Source of the DNA: a virus
DNA: 24,923 bases
IMG/VR virus record: IMGVR_UViG_3300042484_000046
Location: 1 to 24,923 of that record
Reading direction: 5' to 3' (one strand)
Part shown: positions 13,087-20,264 of the stretch, piece after piece
Layout of the letters: every line of letters starts with the position of its first letter
Numbering within the stretch: the stretch's first letter is position 1
The notes under the pieces: model-generated
Told to the model about the DNA's origin: nothing
Database searches by the model: none
The model's input: only the letters and a program-made list of their open reading frames with translations
Program-made: the position numbers and the translations under genes

Positions 13087-14298
13087 ATGAGTAATTCTAT
13101 CCTGACAATCGACATGATCACGCGCAAAGCGCTTGAGATTCTCGAAAACAACTTGGTCCTGACCCGTAACGTCAATCGTCAGTACGACGACAGCTTTGCT
13201 GTTGAAGGTGCCAAGATTGGTTCTACATTGCGTATTCGTCTGCCTGACCGCGCTCTGGTTACTGACGGTGCCGCCCTGCAAGTTCAGGACGACAACGAGC
13301 AGTTCACCACCCTGTCGGTAGCCAACCAAAAGCACATTGGTATCAACTTCACATCTGCTGAACTGACCATGCAATTGGACGACTTCGCAGAGCGTGTGTT
13401 GAAACCTCGTATCAGCCAGTTGGCCTCCAGCATCGACGCTGACGTTGCCAATGCCTACAAGTACATCGGTAACTCCGTTGGCACCCCAGGCACTACTCCT
13501 TCTACTTCTTTGGTGCTGTTGCAAGCCCAGCAGAAGCTGAATGAGAACGCTGCTGTTATGTCTCCACGCTACGCTACCGTTAACCCTGCCGCCAACGCTG
13601 GTTTGGTTGAAGGCATGAAGGGTCTGTTTAATCCAACAGACACCATCAGCAAGCAGTTCCGTAACGGCATGATGGGTACTGGCGTGTTGGGCTTTGACGA
13701 GATCAATATGTCTCAGTCGATCAAACAGCACACCACCGGCTCTCGTGACGCTGCTGCCTCCACTTTGGTGAAGACTCCTGGCGTGACTTCCGAAGGTGCT
13801 TCTACCATCCTGTTGGAACAAGGCTCTGTGACCACCACCATCAAGGCTGGTGATGTGTTTACCATTGCTGACAGCTATGCAGTCAACCCACAGACTCGTG
13901 AGTCTACTGGTTCTCTGTATCAGTTTGTTGCTCTGGCTGACGCTACTGCCGTGTCTGGCACCTGGACTGTGACCGTGTACCCCATGTACTCGGCTGGTCA
14001 TGCCCTGGCTACCATGAATGTGTTGCCCGTGACTGGTAAAGCTGCTACCTTTTTGGGTGCTGCTTCCAGCCAGTATGCACAGAACTTGGTGTACCACAAG
14101 GACGCCATTACGTTTGCCACTGCTGACCTGTTGCTCCCACAAGGTGTTGACATGGCTGCTCGTGCTGTGCATAACGGTATCAGCTTGCGCGTTGTTCGTC
14201 AGTACGACATTAACAACGACCGTATGCCTTGCCGTATCGACGTTCTGTATGGCTACAGCACGATTCGTCCACAAATGGCTTCCCGCATCTGGGGCTAA
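13087..14298 (+). CDS. Major capsid protein, P22 coat-type
   Basis: The shell protein. At 403 aa it is close to P22 gp5, and family features are the N-terminal helix MSNSILTIDMITRKALEILE, the RIRLPDRALVTDGAALQVQD region (about 49-68), the conserved VANQKHIGINFTSAELTMQL (about 78-97), and the C-terminal VLYGYSTIRPQMASRIWG. Residues about 220-320 probably correspond to the inserted domain of P22-type coats. Codon use is strongly biased towards frequent codons and the leader TAGGAAATTTAA has a good ribosome site, as expected for the most abundant virion protein. A UUCG hairpin follows the stop. Confidence 0.93.
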   Translation: MSNSILTIDMITRKALEILENNLVLTRNVNRQYDDSFAVEGAKIGSTLRIRLPDRALVTDGAALQVQDDNEQFTTLSVANQKHIGINFTSAELTMQLDDFAERVLKPRISQLASSIDADVANAYKYIGNSVGTPGTTPSTSLVLLQAQQKLNENAAVMSPRYATVNPAANAGLVEGMKGLFNPTDTISKQFRNGMMGTGVLGFDEINMSQSIKQHTTGSRDAAASTLVKTPGVTSEGASTILLEQGSVTTTIKAGDVFTIADSYAVNPQTRESTGSLYQFVALADATAVSGTWTVTVYPMYSAGHALATMNVLPVTGKAATFLGAASSQYAQNLVYHKDAITFATADLLLPQGVDMAARAVHNGISLRVVRQYDINNDRMPCRIDVLYGYSTIRPQMASRIWG

Positions 14299-14305
14299 AT
14301 TGAAT

Positions 14306-14325
14306 GGGGCTTCGGCCCCTTTCTT
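14306..14325 (+). terminator. UUCG hairpin 1, after coat gene
   Basis: GGGGC, loop TTCG, GCCCC, then TTTCTT. A stable UUCG tetraloop stem with a short T-rich tail: a weak or partial terminator, or an mRNA-stabilising end for the coat message. The next gene begins 30 bases later with its own ribosome site. Confidence 0.75.
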
Positions 14326-14354
14326 CGTAAATCATTCTTTTTAAGGAAATTATC

Positions 14355-14765
14355 ATGGCACTACCTAACGGCGGCGGCGGCTATCAACTTGGTGATGGCA
14401 ACCTCAACGAAATCGTGCTGGGCTACGCTCCAGCTCCTGCAACCTATACAGCTAACGCAACTGCCGCTTTGACGGTTGCTGATCTGGAAGGTGGCATCAT
14501 TCTGTACACACAAACCAATGCCAACAACCTCCAGCTTCCGCTGGTGGCCGGTGTGGGTGGCGTGGACGCAGAAATCAGCAGCGCTAAAGTTGGCAGCACG
14601 TTTGACTTTGTTGTCATGTCTACCAGCACTGGCGTGGGCACACTGACTGTCAATACCGGCTGGACTTTGGTTGGCTCTGGCCTGACCACTGCTTCTGGCT
14701 TTGGTGCTATTTTCCGCGCTCGCAAGACGGGTGATGGCACTTACACTTGCTATCGCATTGGCTAA
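14355..14765 (+). CDS. Probable head decoration or minor structural protein (136 aa)
   Basis: Begins MALPNGGGGYQLGDGNLNEI; the rest is a beta-rich, Gly/Thr/Val-rich chain (TATYTANATAALTVADLEGG-like composition; TNANNLQLPLVAGVGG; GTLTVNTGWTLVGSG; TGDGTYTCYRIG) with few charges, as in virion decoration proteins. I do not identify a specific family. Good leader TTTTAAGGAAATTATC. It lies between two UUCG hairpins directly after coat, so it is probably expressed at a high but stepped-down level, fitting a decoration protein in many copies. Confidence 0.7.
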   Translation: MALPNGGGGYQLGDGNLNEIVLGYAPAPATYTANATAALTVADLEGGIILYTQTNANNLQLPLVAGVGGVDAEISSAKVGSTFDFVVMSTSTGVGTLTVNTGWTLVGSGLTTASGFGAIFRARKTGDGTYTCYRIG

Positions 14766-14770
14766 ATCTG

Positions 14771-14794
14771 ATGGGGCTTCGGCCCTATCTTTCT
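14771..14794 (+). terminator. UUCG hairpin 2
   Basis: ATGGGGC, loop TTCG, GCCCTAT, then CTTTCT: a 7-bp stem with one G-U pair. Same design as the hairpin after coat, placed right after the stop of the 136-aa gene. Confidence 0.7.
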
Positions 14795-14805
14795 AAAGGA
14801 ATATC

Positions 14806-15123
14806 ATGCCCAATACAAAACCTGTCGGTGTTGCATTTAGCGATCCCGAACTAACTTCTGGTACCACCATTAATGGCGCTACCATCACTGGTAGCACCAT
14901 TACTGGCGCTACAGTTAGCGGCACGTTTACTTCGACTGCGACAACTGGCGCAACGATTGCAAACGGCACCGCTGGCTTGTATTTTCTCACTTCAGCTATT
15001 ACCGCAGGTACAACAACCACTACTGCTCCGGCAGGGTCGTTAGCAACGACTACCAACGCCACTGGCGCTGGTAAGCTGTTTACGTCTGTTGCGGGCAAGT
15101 GGGAATTTCCTCTTTTCGTCTAA
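14806..15123 (+). CDS. Head-fibre or decoration-like protein with pentapeptide repeats (105 aa)
   Basis: Starts MPNTKPVGVAFSDPELTSGT, followed by a repeat region (about residues 20-45) with units TINGA, TITGS, TITGA, TVSGT, FTSTA. Thr, Gly and Ala dominate the rest. Five-residue T-[IV]-x-G-x units suggest a regular beta solenoid or fibre stalk. The C-terminus VAGKWEFPLFV is compact. Leader TAAAGGAATATC is a good ribosome site. Between UUCG hairpins 2 and 3 and close to coat: probably a virion surface protein. No enzyme motif. Confidence 0.7.
   Translation: MPNTKPVGVAFSDPELTSGTTINGATITGSTITGATVSGTFTSTATTGATIANGTAGLYFLTSAITAGTTTTTAPAGSLATTTNATGAGKLFTSVAGKWEFPLFV
14866..14925 (+). repeat. 15-bp imperfect tandem repeat, four copies
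   Basis: ACCATTAATGGCGCT, ACCATCACTGGTAGC, ACCATTACTGGCGCT, ACAGTTAGCGGCACG in direct tandem, each encoding one pentapeptide unit T-[IV]-x-G-x of the 105-aa protein. Copies 1 and 3 differ at two bases, as if from recent duplication. Confidence 0.8.
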
Positions 15124-15126
15124 TTA

Positions 15127-15152
15127 AACGGGGCTTCGGCCCCGTTCTTTCT
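15127..15152 (+). terminator. UUCG hairpin 3
   Basis: AACGGGGC, loop TTCG, GCCCCGTT, then CTTTCT: a perfect 8-bp stem, the strongest of the three. The ATG of the 67-aa gene follows immediately, so read-through mRNA would carry the hairpin directly against the start codon. Confidence 0.8.
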
Positions 15153-15356
15153 ATGAACATTTATCTTGATCATCCAATACACGGTAGGAAAATTGCTACT
15201 ATGGAACTTGAAGCTGTATTTGATGAAACAAATGGCTGGTCGCGGTACAATCCCGATACGCCTGTTCCAGCTTCTGACACTGAGATTGAAGTGACAATGA
15301 ATGCGCTGGGCATCAAGCGCAAATACACGCGCAAGGCTGTAACCGAGGAAATCTGA
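15153..15356 (+). CDS. Hypothetical small phage protein (67 aa)
   Basis: The start chosen is ATG 15153; the open frame extends upstream to a GTG at 15099 that lies within the previous gene and the hairpin. The protein begins MNIYLDHPIHGRKIATMELE, has an acidic/aromatic middle (DETNGWSRYNPDTPVPASD) and a basic end (LGIKRKYTRKAVTEEI). The pattern is one I associate with short uncharacterised proteins in P22-like virion operons. No Shine-Dalgarno is visible because UUCG hairpin 3 occupies that position; translation is therefore likely low. Its stop is one base before the ATG of the gp4-like gene. Confidence 0.65.
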   Translation: MNIYLDHPIHGRKIATMELEAVFDETNGWSRYNPDTPVPASDTEIEVTMNALGIKRKYTRKAVTEEI

Positions 15357-15357
15357 T

Positions 15358-16074
15358 ATGGCAACTTACACGGCGAATGACCAGATCAACAGGGCGCTCC
15401 GATTGCTTGGCATTCTTGCCGAAGGTGAAACGCCGTCTGCTGCCATGTCTCAAGACGCTTTGATAGCGTTAAACCAGATGATCGACTCGTGGTCTATTGA
15501 GCGTTTGGCCGTGTTTTGCACCCAAGATCAAGTATTTACATGGCCTGCCGGCGAGTACATTCGCACCCTTGGCCCTTCTGGTAACTTTATTGGCCTGCGT
15601 CCTGTAATGCTGGATGACGCTACTTACTTCCGTGATCCGGGCACAAACGTGTCCTTCGGCATTAAATTTATCAACCAGCAGCAGTACAACGGCATTGCCG
15701 TCAAGACTGTAACCAGCACGTATCCGCAGGTCTGCTTTGTGAACATGGGCTTCCCCGACATCACCATGTCGATCTACCCACGCCCAACTCGTGACCTTGA
15801 GTGGCACTTTGTGTCGGTGCAGGAACTTGATCAACCCGCTACCTTGGCAACTGAGTTGCACTTCCCACCGGGTTACATGCGGGCGTTTACGTACAACTTG
15901 GCAATGGAGTTTGCCCCTGAGTTTGGCGTAGAACCCAGCCCCCAGGTGTCGCGCATCTCCATGACCAGCAAGCGTAACCTGAAGCGTATCAATAACCCTG
16001 ACGATGTGATGTCGATGCCTTACGCTATCGTGGCGACTCGCCAGCGTTTCAACATCTACGCGTCGAATTATTGA
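15358..16074 (+). CDS. P22 gp4-like tail accessory factor
   Basis: In P22, gp4 joins the portal ring and begins the tail machine. Here the 238-aa product starts MATYTANDQINRALRLLGIL, AEGETPSAAMSQDALIALNQ and MIDSWSIERLAVF, the highly typical helical N-terminus of gp4-like proteins; the middle has the conserved YPRPTRDLEWHFVSVQELDQ and the end HFPPGYMRAFTYNLAMEFAP. It is longer than P22 gp4 (about 166 aa), as in many environmental relatives. GAGGAAA lies eight bases before the ATG. Its 3' end overlaps the 3' end of the leftward homing endonuclease by 7 bases. Confidence 0.88.
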   Translation: MATYTANDQINRALRLLGILAEGETPSAAMSQDALIALNQMIDSWSIERLAVFCTQDQVFTWPAGEYIRTLGPSGNFIGLRPVMLDDATYFRDPGTNVSFGIKFINQQQYNGIAVKTVTSTYPQVCFVNMGFPDITMSIYPRPTRDLEWHFVSVQELDQPATLATELHFPPGYMRAFTYNLAMEFAPEFGVEPSPQVSRISMTSKRNLKRINNPDDVMSMPYAIVATRQRFNIYASNY

Positions 16075-16613
16075 GCGTTGTCGTATTTACTATGCTTACC
16101 CGCAACAAAGCCCTTGGTGCCTTTTACGGCTCTCAAAAGTCCTTGAGTTTTGTATGCGTCAATCGCATGCTGAATATTTTGCTGGTGCGTGACAATTTCC
16201 AGGTTATCCAATTGGTTATTAGCGCGGTCAAGGTCTTTGTGATTTATTTCCAAACGGCCTTCAATACGCCCGTTAAATGCTTCCCACATGACGCGATGGA
16301 CAACGCGGCGAGCGTACACACCGTTTCGGCACAGCGAGACTTGAAAGTACCCTTTAAGCAATTTAATTTTGCATGGTCTGTAAGCGGCATCACCGGCCCA
16401 AGTCTTGCCCAACTTGATAGAATGGGCTGTGGGTATGCTGGTGCCCAAAAAAGTAGCAACTTCTTTAAGGGTAGCGCCGTGTTCAAACATTTGTTTTGCC
16501 TTGGGAATTTTTGTGGCGTCAAGAGATTTGGCTCTGGCAATACGGCGCATATTTCCAAAGTCGCTTACCTCATACAATTCTTCAAAATCCAAAACTGGTT
16601 TCCACGTTTCCAT
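16068..16613 (-). CDS. NUMOD4/HNH homing endonuclease (181 aa)
   Basis: A free-standing homing endonuclease, a selfish gene that cuts DNA lacking it. Residues 1-25 (METWKPVLDFEELYEVSDFG) match the NUMOD4 DNA-binding motif; about 36-65 is a helix-turn-helix-like segment (MFEHGATLKEVATFLGTSIP); the HNH nuclease runs about 100-150: VVHRVMWEAFNG with H106, LEINHKDLDRANNQLDNLEI with N124, H125, D127 and N132, and NIQHA with H149. All expected HNH residues are present, so it is probably active. It is transcribed against the late operon, with a strong ribosome site AAAGGAG and its own probable promoter, and separates the gp4- and gp10-like genes. Confidence 0.9.
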   Translation of the reverse strand: METWKPVLDFEELYEVSDFGNMRRIARAKSLDATKIPKAKQMFEHGATLKEVATFLGTSIPTAHSIKLGKTWAGDAAYRPCKIKLLKGYFQVSLCRNGVYARRVVHRVMWEAFNGRIEGRLEINHKDLDRANNQLDNLEIVTHQQNIQHAIDAYKTQGLLRAVKGTKGFVAGKHSKYDNAQ

Positions 16614-16640
16614 AGTCTAACTCCTTTTAATATGAATGGT

Positions 16641-16649
16641 AGTATAGCA
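16641..16649 (-). promoter_or_regulatory. Probable promoter (extended -10) of homing endonuclease gene
   Basis: Read leftward: TGCTATACT, an extended -10 (TG, one base, TATACT; 5 of 6 to TATAAT). No good -35 is seen. Predicted start near 16634, just upstream of the AAAGGAG ribosome site. On the other strand the site coincides with the region immediately before and including the first base of the gp10-like ATG. Confidence 0.5.
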
Positions 16650-18091
16650 TGAAAACCCAGATTCTTGGTTCAGCGTATGTTGCTCGCAGCGTCAACGCTG
16701 CTGACAATCGCATGATCAATCTGTTCCCGGAACTGATCCCAGAAGGCGGTAAAGAGTCTGGATTCTTAAACCGCGCCCCTGGCCTCAATTTTCTGCAAAC
16801 TGTCGGTCTTGGCCCAATCCGGGCTTTGTGGGCACACCAGACCAATGGCTCTGACTTCTACGTTGTCTCGGGCACTGAGGTTTTTAAACTCACTAGCTTG
16901 ACAGGTACACCCGTTAAGTTGGGCAATGTGTCTGGCACCGGCCCGGTTTCGATTGCTGACAACGGCACGCAAATTTTCTTTGCCTGCAATGGCCCCAGCT
17001 ACATCTACAACGAAGTCACCAACGTCTTTGCCCAGATTACAGACGCTGACTTCCCAGGTGCTGTAACAGTTGCTTACTTGGACGGATACTTTGTATTCAA
17101 CGAGCCCAACAGCCAGCGAGTATGGGTAACCAGTCTGCTGGATGGCCTGTCCGTTGATCCTTCTGATTTTGTCAGTGCCGAAGGGTCACCTGACGGACTG
17201 GTGGCATTGATAGTTGATCACCGCGAAGCCTGGCTGTTTGGTTCTGACTCAGTTGAAGTCTGGTATGACGCAGGCAATGCAGACTTCCCCTTGTCCCGCA
17301 TTCAGGGCGCTTTTAACGAGATTGGCTGTGTAGCCCCCTACTCGGTTGCCAAGCTCGACAATGGCCTGTTCTGGCTGGGCACAGATGCGCGTGGACAGGG
17401 CATCGTCTACCGGGCCAACGGATACACAGGCACTAGGGTTTCTACTCATGCTATTGAGTACGCTATCGCCCAGTATGGCAACATCTCGGACGCCTTAGCC
17501 TACACGTACCAGCAGGAAGGTCATTCGTTCTACGTGCTGATTTTCCCCAATGCCAACGCAACCTGGGTGTATGACGTATCGACGCAAATGTGGCATGAGC
17601 GTGCTGGATTTGTGAATGGTGCGTTTACTCGCCATCGTTCTAATTGCCAGTGCAACTTTGAAGGCAACACTGTTGTCGGTGACTTTGAAACCGGCAACAT
17701 CTACACGTTTGACCTAGACATCTATGCTGACAATAGCCAGCCTCAGAAGTGGCTTCGGTCATGGCGTGCGTTGGCACCTGGGCAGAACAACCTGAAACGT
17801 ACATCGCACCACAGCCTTCAGCTTGACGCTGAGACAGGTGTTGGTCTGGTTGTGGGCCAGGGTAGCCAGCCAGAGGCCATGCTACGCTGGTCGGACGATG
17901 GTGGTCACACTTGGAGCAACGAGCATTGGCAGCTTATGGGTGCCATTGGTCAGTACGGTTACCGTACCATCTGGCGGCGTCTGGGCATGACCCTCAAGCT
18001 GCGTGACCGGGTGTATGAGGTGTCTGGTACCGATCCAGTCAAGATTGCCATCATGGGTGCTGAACTTTACGTAACCCCGACAAACGCATGA
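16649..18091 (+). CDS. P22 gp10-like tail hub / DNA-stabilisation protein
   Basis: P22 gp10 closes the portal with gp4 and gp26. The 480-aa product starts MKTQILGSAYVARSVNAADN, RMINLFPELIPEGGKESGFL and NRAPGLNFLQTVGLGPIRAL, the typical start of the Phage_stabilise family, and continues with beta-propeller-like repeats (GTEVFKLTSLTGTPVKLGNV; GIVYRANGYTGTRVSTHAIE). Length matches P22 gp10 (about 470 aa). No ribosome site precedes the ATG, unusual for a late gene here; the homing endonuclease insertion has replaced the upstream sequence. Ends in a four-base ATGA overlap with the needle/fibre gene. Confidence 0.9.
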   Translation: MKTQILGSAYVARSVNAADNRMINLFPELIPEGGKESGFLNRAPGLNFLQTVGLGPIRALWAHQTNGSDFYVVSGTEVFKLTSLTGTPVKLGNVSGTGPVSIADNGTQIFFACNGPSYIYNEVTNVFAQITDADFPGAVTVAYLDGYFVFNEPNSQRVWVTSLLDGLSVDPSDFVSAEGSPDGLVALIVDHREAWLFGSDSVEVWYDAGNADFPLSRIQGAFNEIGCVAPYSVAKLDNGLFWLGTDARGQGIVYRANGYTGTRVSTHAIEYAIAQYGNISDALAYTYQQEGHSFYVLIFPNANATWVYDVSTQMWHERAGFVNGAFTRHRSNCQCNFEGNTVVGDFETGNIYTFDLDIYADNSQPQKWLRSWRALAPGQNNLKRTSHHSLQLDAETGVGLVVGQGSQPEAMLRWSDDGGHTWSNEHWQLMGAIGQYGYRTIWRRLGMTLKLRDRVYEVSGTDPVKIAIMGAELYVTPTNA

Positions 18092-19455
18092 GTGAACCAA
18101 ACGTCATCCTCACGAATATCACGCCACCTCGGGTTCCTCTTACGGATTCCCGGACTGGCCTGATCTCGCGTGAATGGTACAGATTTTTCTTCAATCTGTT
18201 CCAGCTTACTGGCAGCGGTACTAACTATGCGTCATTGACCGACTTGCAGGTAGGGCCACCAGTTCAGGAGATTGACCTGACCACTGTTGACCCAGCCCCT
18301 GCTGGCTTTGCTGCTTATGCTGCCGGGTCTACTCAAGAATCGCAAATCGCTGAAATAGAGAAACAGCTACAAGGGTTGGCGTCTACCAACGATGTCAATG
18401 TTGTGCAGTCACAAGTGGCTGAAATTCAAAAACAATTGCAAGCACTTGGTGCAACACCGCCTTTGCTGAACAGCAATACGCTGAATACCAATTACCTTGA
18501 CTTTGAAGTTGACGCTCCCAGCACCCCTATGATGGGCCGGATGGGGTGGAACCAACTTGATCAAACGCTTAACCTAGGCATGGAATACGATGTTGTTCAG
18601 CAGATCGGGCTGGAGACATATGCTCGTGTAGCCAACTTTACCGGCGTAACCATTCCCAATGGTACCGTGGTAGGGTTTACCGGGGCTGTGCCGGACAGCG
18701 CACTGTCAGTGGCACCCTATCTAGCCAACGGTGCGACAAACACGCTGTACATCGTTGGGGTGATGACGCACGACCTGCCTGACTCAGGTGAAAAAGGCTA
18801 CTGCACCACTTGGGGCTTTGTGCGTGATGTAGACACTAGCGGGTTTACCCTTGGTGACATTTTGTACGCTTCACCAACCGTGGCAGGCGCGTTTACCAAT
18901 GTTAAACCTACTGCGCCTAATAACGTGGTGCCAATTGCTGCCGTGCTGCAAGTGGGTACGACTGATGGCGTCATCTTTGTCCGGCCAACAATTGAGCAGC
19001 AAATTTACTACGGTGAGTTTACCAAGACCAACAGCCAATCGCCTGCTGCGGCAAACACAGCCTACCCGTTGCTGTTCACCAACACAGAGATCGCCAACGG
19101 CGTATCCATTGGAACGACAACTTCTGAAATTTACGTTGACCAAGCTGGCTTGTACAACATCGCCGCTTCTGTACAGATTACTTCTAACAATAGCGCACAG
19201 AAATCTATTTGGGTCTGGTTGCGCAAAAACGGGACGACAAATTTTCCCAATTCAGCCCGAGTCGCTTCGATCACACTGAACAACGGCTACTTGGTTGTGA
19301 CATTGAATGAAGTTGCATCCTTGCTGGCCGGTGATTTCATCGAAGTCATGTACGCCGCCGACAATACCAACGTCAGCATCGCCACCGTAGCTGCTACAGC
19401 TTTTGCACCAGCGGCACCTGCCGTTATTCTTGCAGTCACCCAGACTGAACAATAG
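18088..19455 (+). CDS. Tail needle/fibre-like protein with C1q/TNF-like tip (455 aa)
   Basis: Takes the position of P22 gp26 (needle) after gp10. Residues 1-40 (ITPPRVPLTDSRTGLISREW, then YRFFFNLFQLTG) form a virion-attachment motif seen in several phages. A short coiled coil at about 83-121 contains a 13-residue duplication: SQIAEIEKQLQGL at 85-97 and SQVAEIQKQLQAL at 108-120. A middle beta domain (VTIPNGTVVGFTGA...FTLGDILYASPT) spans about 175-300. The C-terminus from about 305 (YYGEFTKTN...SEIYVDQAGLYNIAASVQIT...SIWVWLRKNG) has the pattern of C1q/TNF-like jelly rolls, as in the tip of the Sf6 needle. Whether it is the needle or a side fibre is unclear. Confidence 0.7.
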   Translation: MSEPNVILTNITPPRVPLTDSRTGLISREWYRFFFNLFQLTGSGTNYASLTDLQVGPPVQEIDLTTVDPAPAGFAAYAAGSTQESQIAEIEKQLQGLASTNDVNVVQSQVAEIQKQLQALGATPPLLNSNTLNTNYLDFEVDAPSTPMMGRMGWNQLDQTLNLGMEYDVVQQIGLETYARVANFTGVTIPNGTVVGFTGAVPDSALSVAPYLANGATNTLYIVGVMTHDLPDSGEKGYCTTWGFVRDVDTSGFTLGDILYASPTVAGAFTNVKPTAPNNVVPIAAVLQVGTTDGVIFVRPTIEQQIYYGEFTKTNSQSPAAANTAYPLLFTNTEIANGVSIGTTTSEIYVDQAGLYNIAASVQITSNNSAQKSIWVWLRKNGTTNFPNSARVASITLNNGYLVVTLNEVASLLAGDFIEVMYAADNTNVSIATVAATAFAPAAPAVILAVTQTEQ

Positions 19456-19464
19456 GAGTTACCC

Positions 19465-19800
19465 ATGACAGTTACCGTCAAAGTCCTGATCCCGGCCAAG
19501 ATTGCCGAAGCGACACAGGTCACCCAGTACACCGCCAATGGCGTCACTACGATCATCGACAAGTTCACTGCCACGAACTACAGCGCCAGTGCTGCCACGT
19601 TGTCGGTCAACTTGGTTACAGTGTCGTTTTCAGCCGGGGATGCCAACTTGATCACCAAGACCAAGACGTTGCAGCCTACCGAGGTGTACACATTCCCCGA
19701 ACTGGTGGGTCAGGTATTGTCACCGGGTGCGTTTATATCTACACTAGCAGGTACTGCCACAGCAATCAACATTCGCGCTTCTGGGCGTGAGGTTTCGTAA
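19465..19800 (+). CDS. Hypothetical structural protein (111 aa)
   Basis: Function not recognised. Beta-rich small protein beginning MTVTVKVLIPAKIAEATQVT, with alternating hydrophobic/Thr strands (TLSVNLVTVSFSAGDANLIT; GAFISTLAGTATAINIRASG), fitting a virion accessory protein. Ribosome site AGGAG lies six bases before the ATG. Its stop and the next gene's start share one base (TAATG), so it is coupled to the cupin gene. Together these two genes occupy the place of P22 gene 14 between needle and gp7, but sequence resemblance to gp14 is not apparent. Confidence 0.7.
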   Translation: MTVTVKVLIPAKIAEATQVTQYTANGVTTIIDKFTATNYSASAATLSVNLVTVSFSAGDANLITKTKTLQPTEVYTFPELVGQVLSPGAFISTLAGTATAINIRASGREVS

Positions 19801-20264
19801 TGCAAGTCACATACGGGCCTGAGTTTTACGCACCAGCGCCTGTAGACATGCGGGCAAAGGTAGAAGCGTTACAGGTAGAAGTATCCAAGCACGAGCAGTA
19901 CGAGCCACCCACTGAGCATTTGTTTCATGGTGGCATGTATTGTCGGCAAGTATGGCGTCCCGCAGGTTGCTTGATTGTCGGGAAAGTCCATAAGAAAGAA
20001 CATTTCTACATGGTCGTATCTGGAACAATTCTTGTAACCACTGACGCTGGTGTAGAACATATTACAGGCCCGAAAGTAATATGCAGCAGTCCGGGCACAA
20101 AACGTGCCGTATATGCTGAAACAGATGCTCTGTGCATGACTTTTCATCGGGTTGATTCAATTACCGTTGAAGATGTAGAATCAGAGCTAGTTGAGGATGA
20201 CCCACATTCCATGTTTGGAGTGGGTAACAAGATAAAAGACCAACTTATTGAGGTGTCGCCATGA
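19800..20264 (+). CDS. Cupin-fold protein (154 aa)
   Basis: The segment at about 55-80 (AGCLIVGKVHKKEHFYMVVSG) matches cupin motif 1 with H64 and H68 and a conserved Gly at 75 (expected: G, five residues, HxH, then E and G; the HxH spacing is altered here). Motif 2 is near 96-116 (SSPGTKRAVYAETDALCMTF, then H116). Metal binding is possible with H64, H68 and H116 but unproven. Phage proteins of this kind are usually uncharacterised, so an enzymatic role should not be assumed. Start and stop overlap both neighbours (one and four bases), tying its expression to the ejection genes. Confidence 0.65.
   Translation: MQVTYGPEFYAPAPVDMRAKVEALQVEVSKHEQYEPPTEHLFHGGMYCRQVWRPAGCLIVGKVHKKEHFYMVVSGTILVTTDAGVEHITGPKVICSSPGTKRAVYAETDALCMTFHRVDSITVEDVESELVEDDPHSMFGVGNKIKDQLIEVSP

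Noticed and set aside
12985-14274. 429-aa leftward open frame opposite coat
   Set aside because: It is the antisense of the coat gene, whose biased codon use leaves this frame open; composition (His, Gln, Ser, Val) is shadow-like and no ribosome site is present.
16071-16652. 193-aa rightward frame opposite the homing endonuclease
   Set aside because: The leftward frame has clear NUMOD4 and HNH motifs and a strong ribosome site; the rightward frame has neither.
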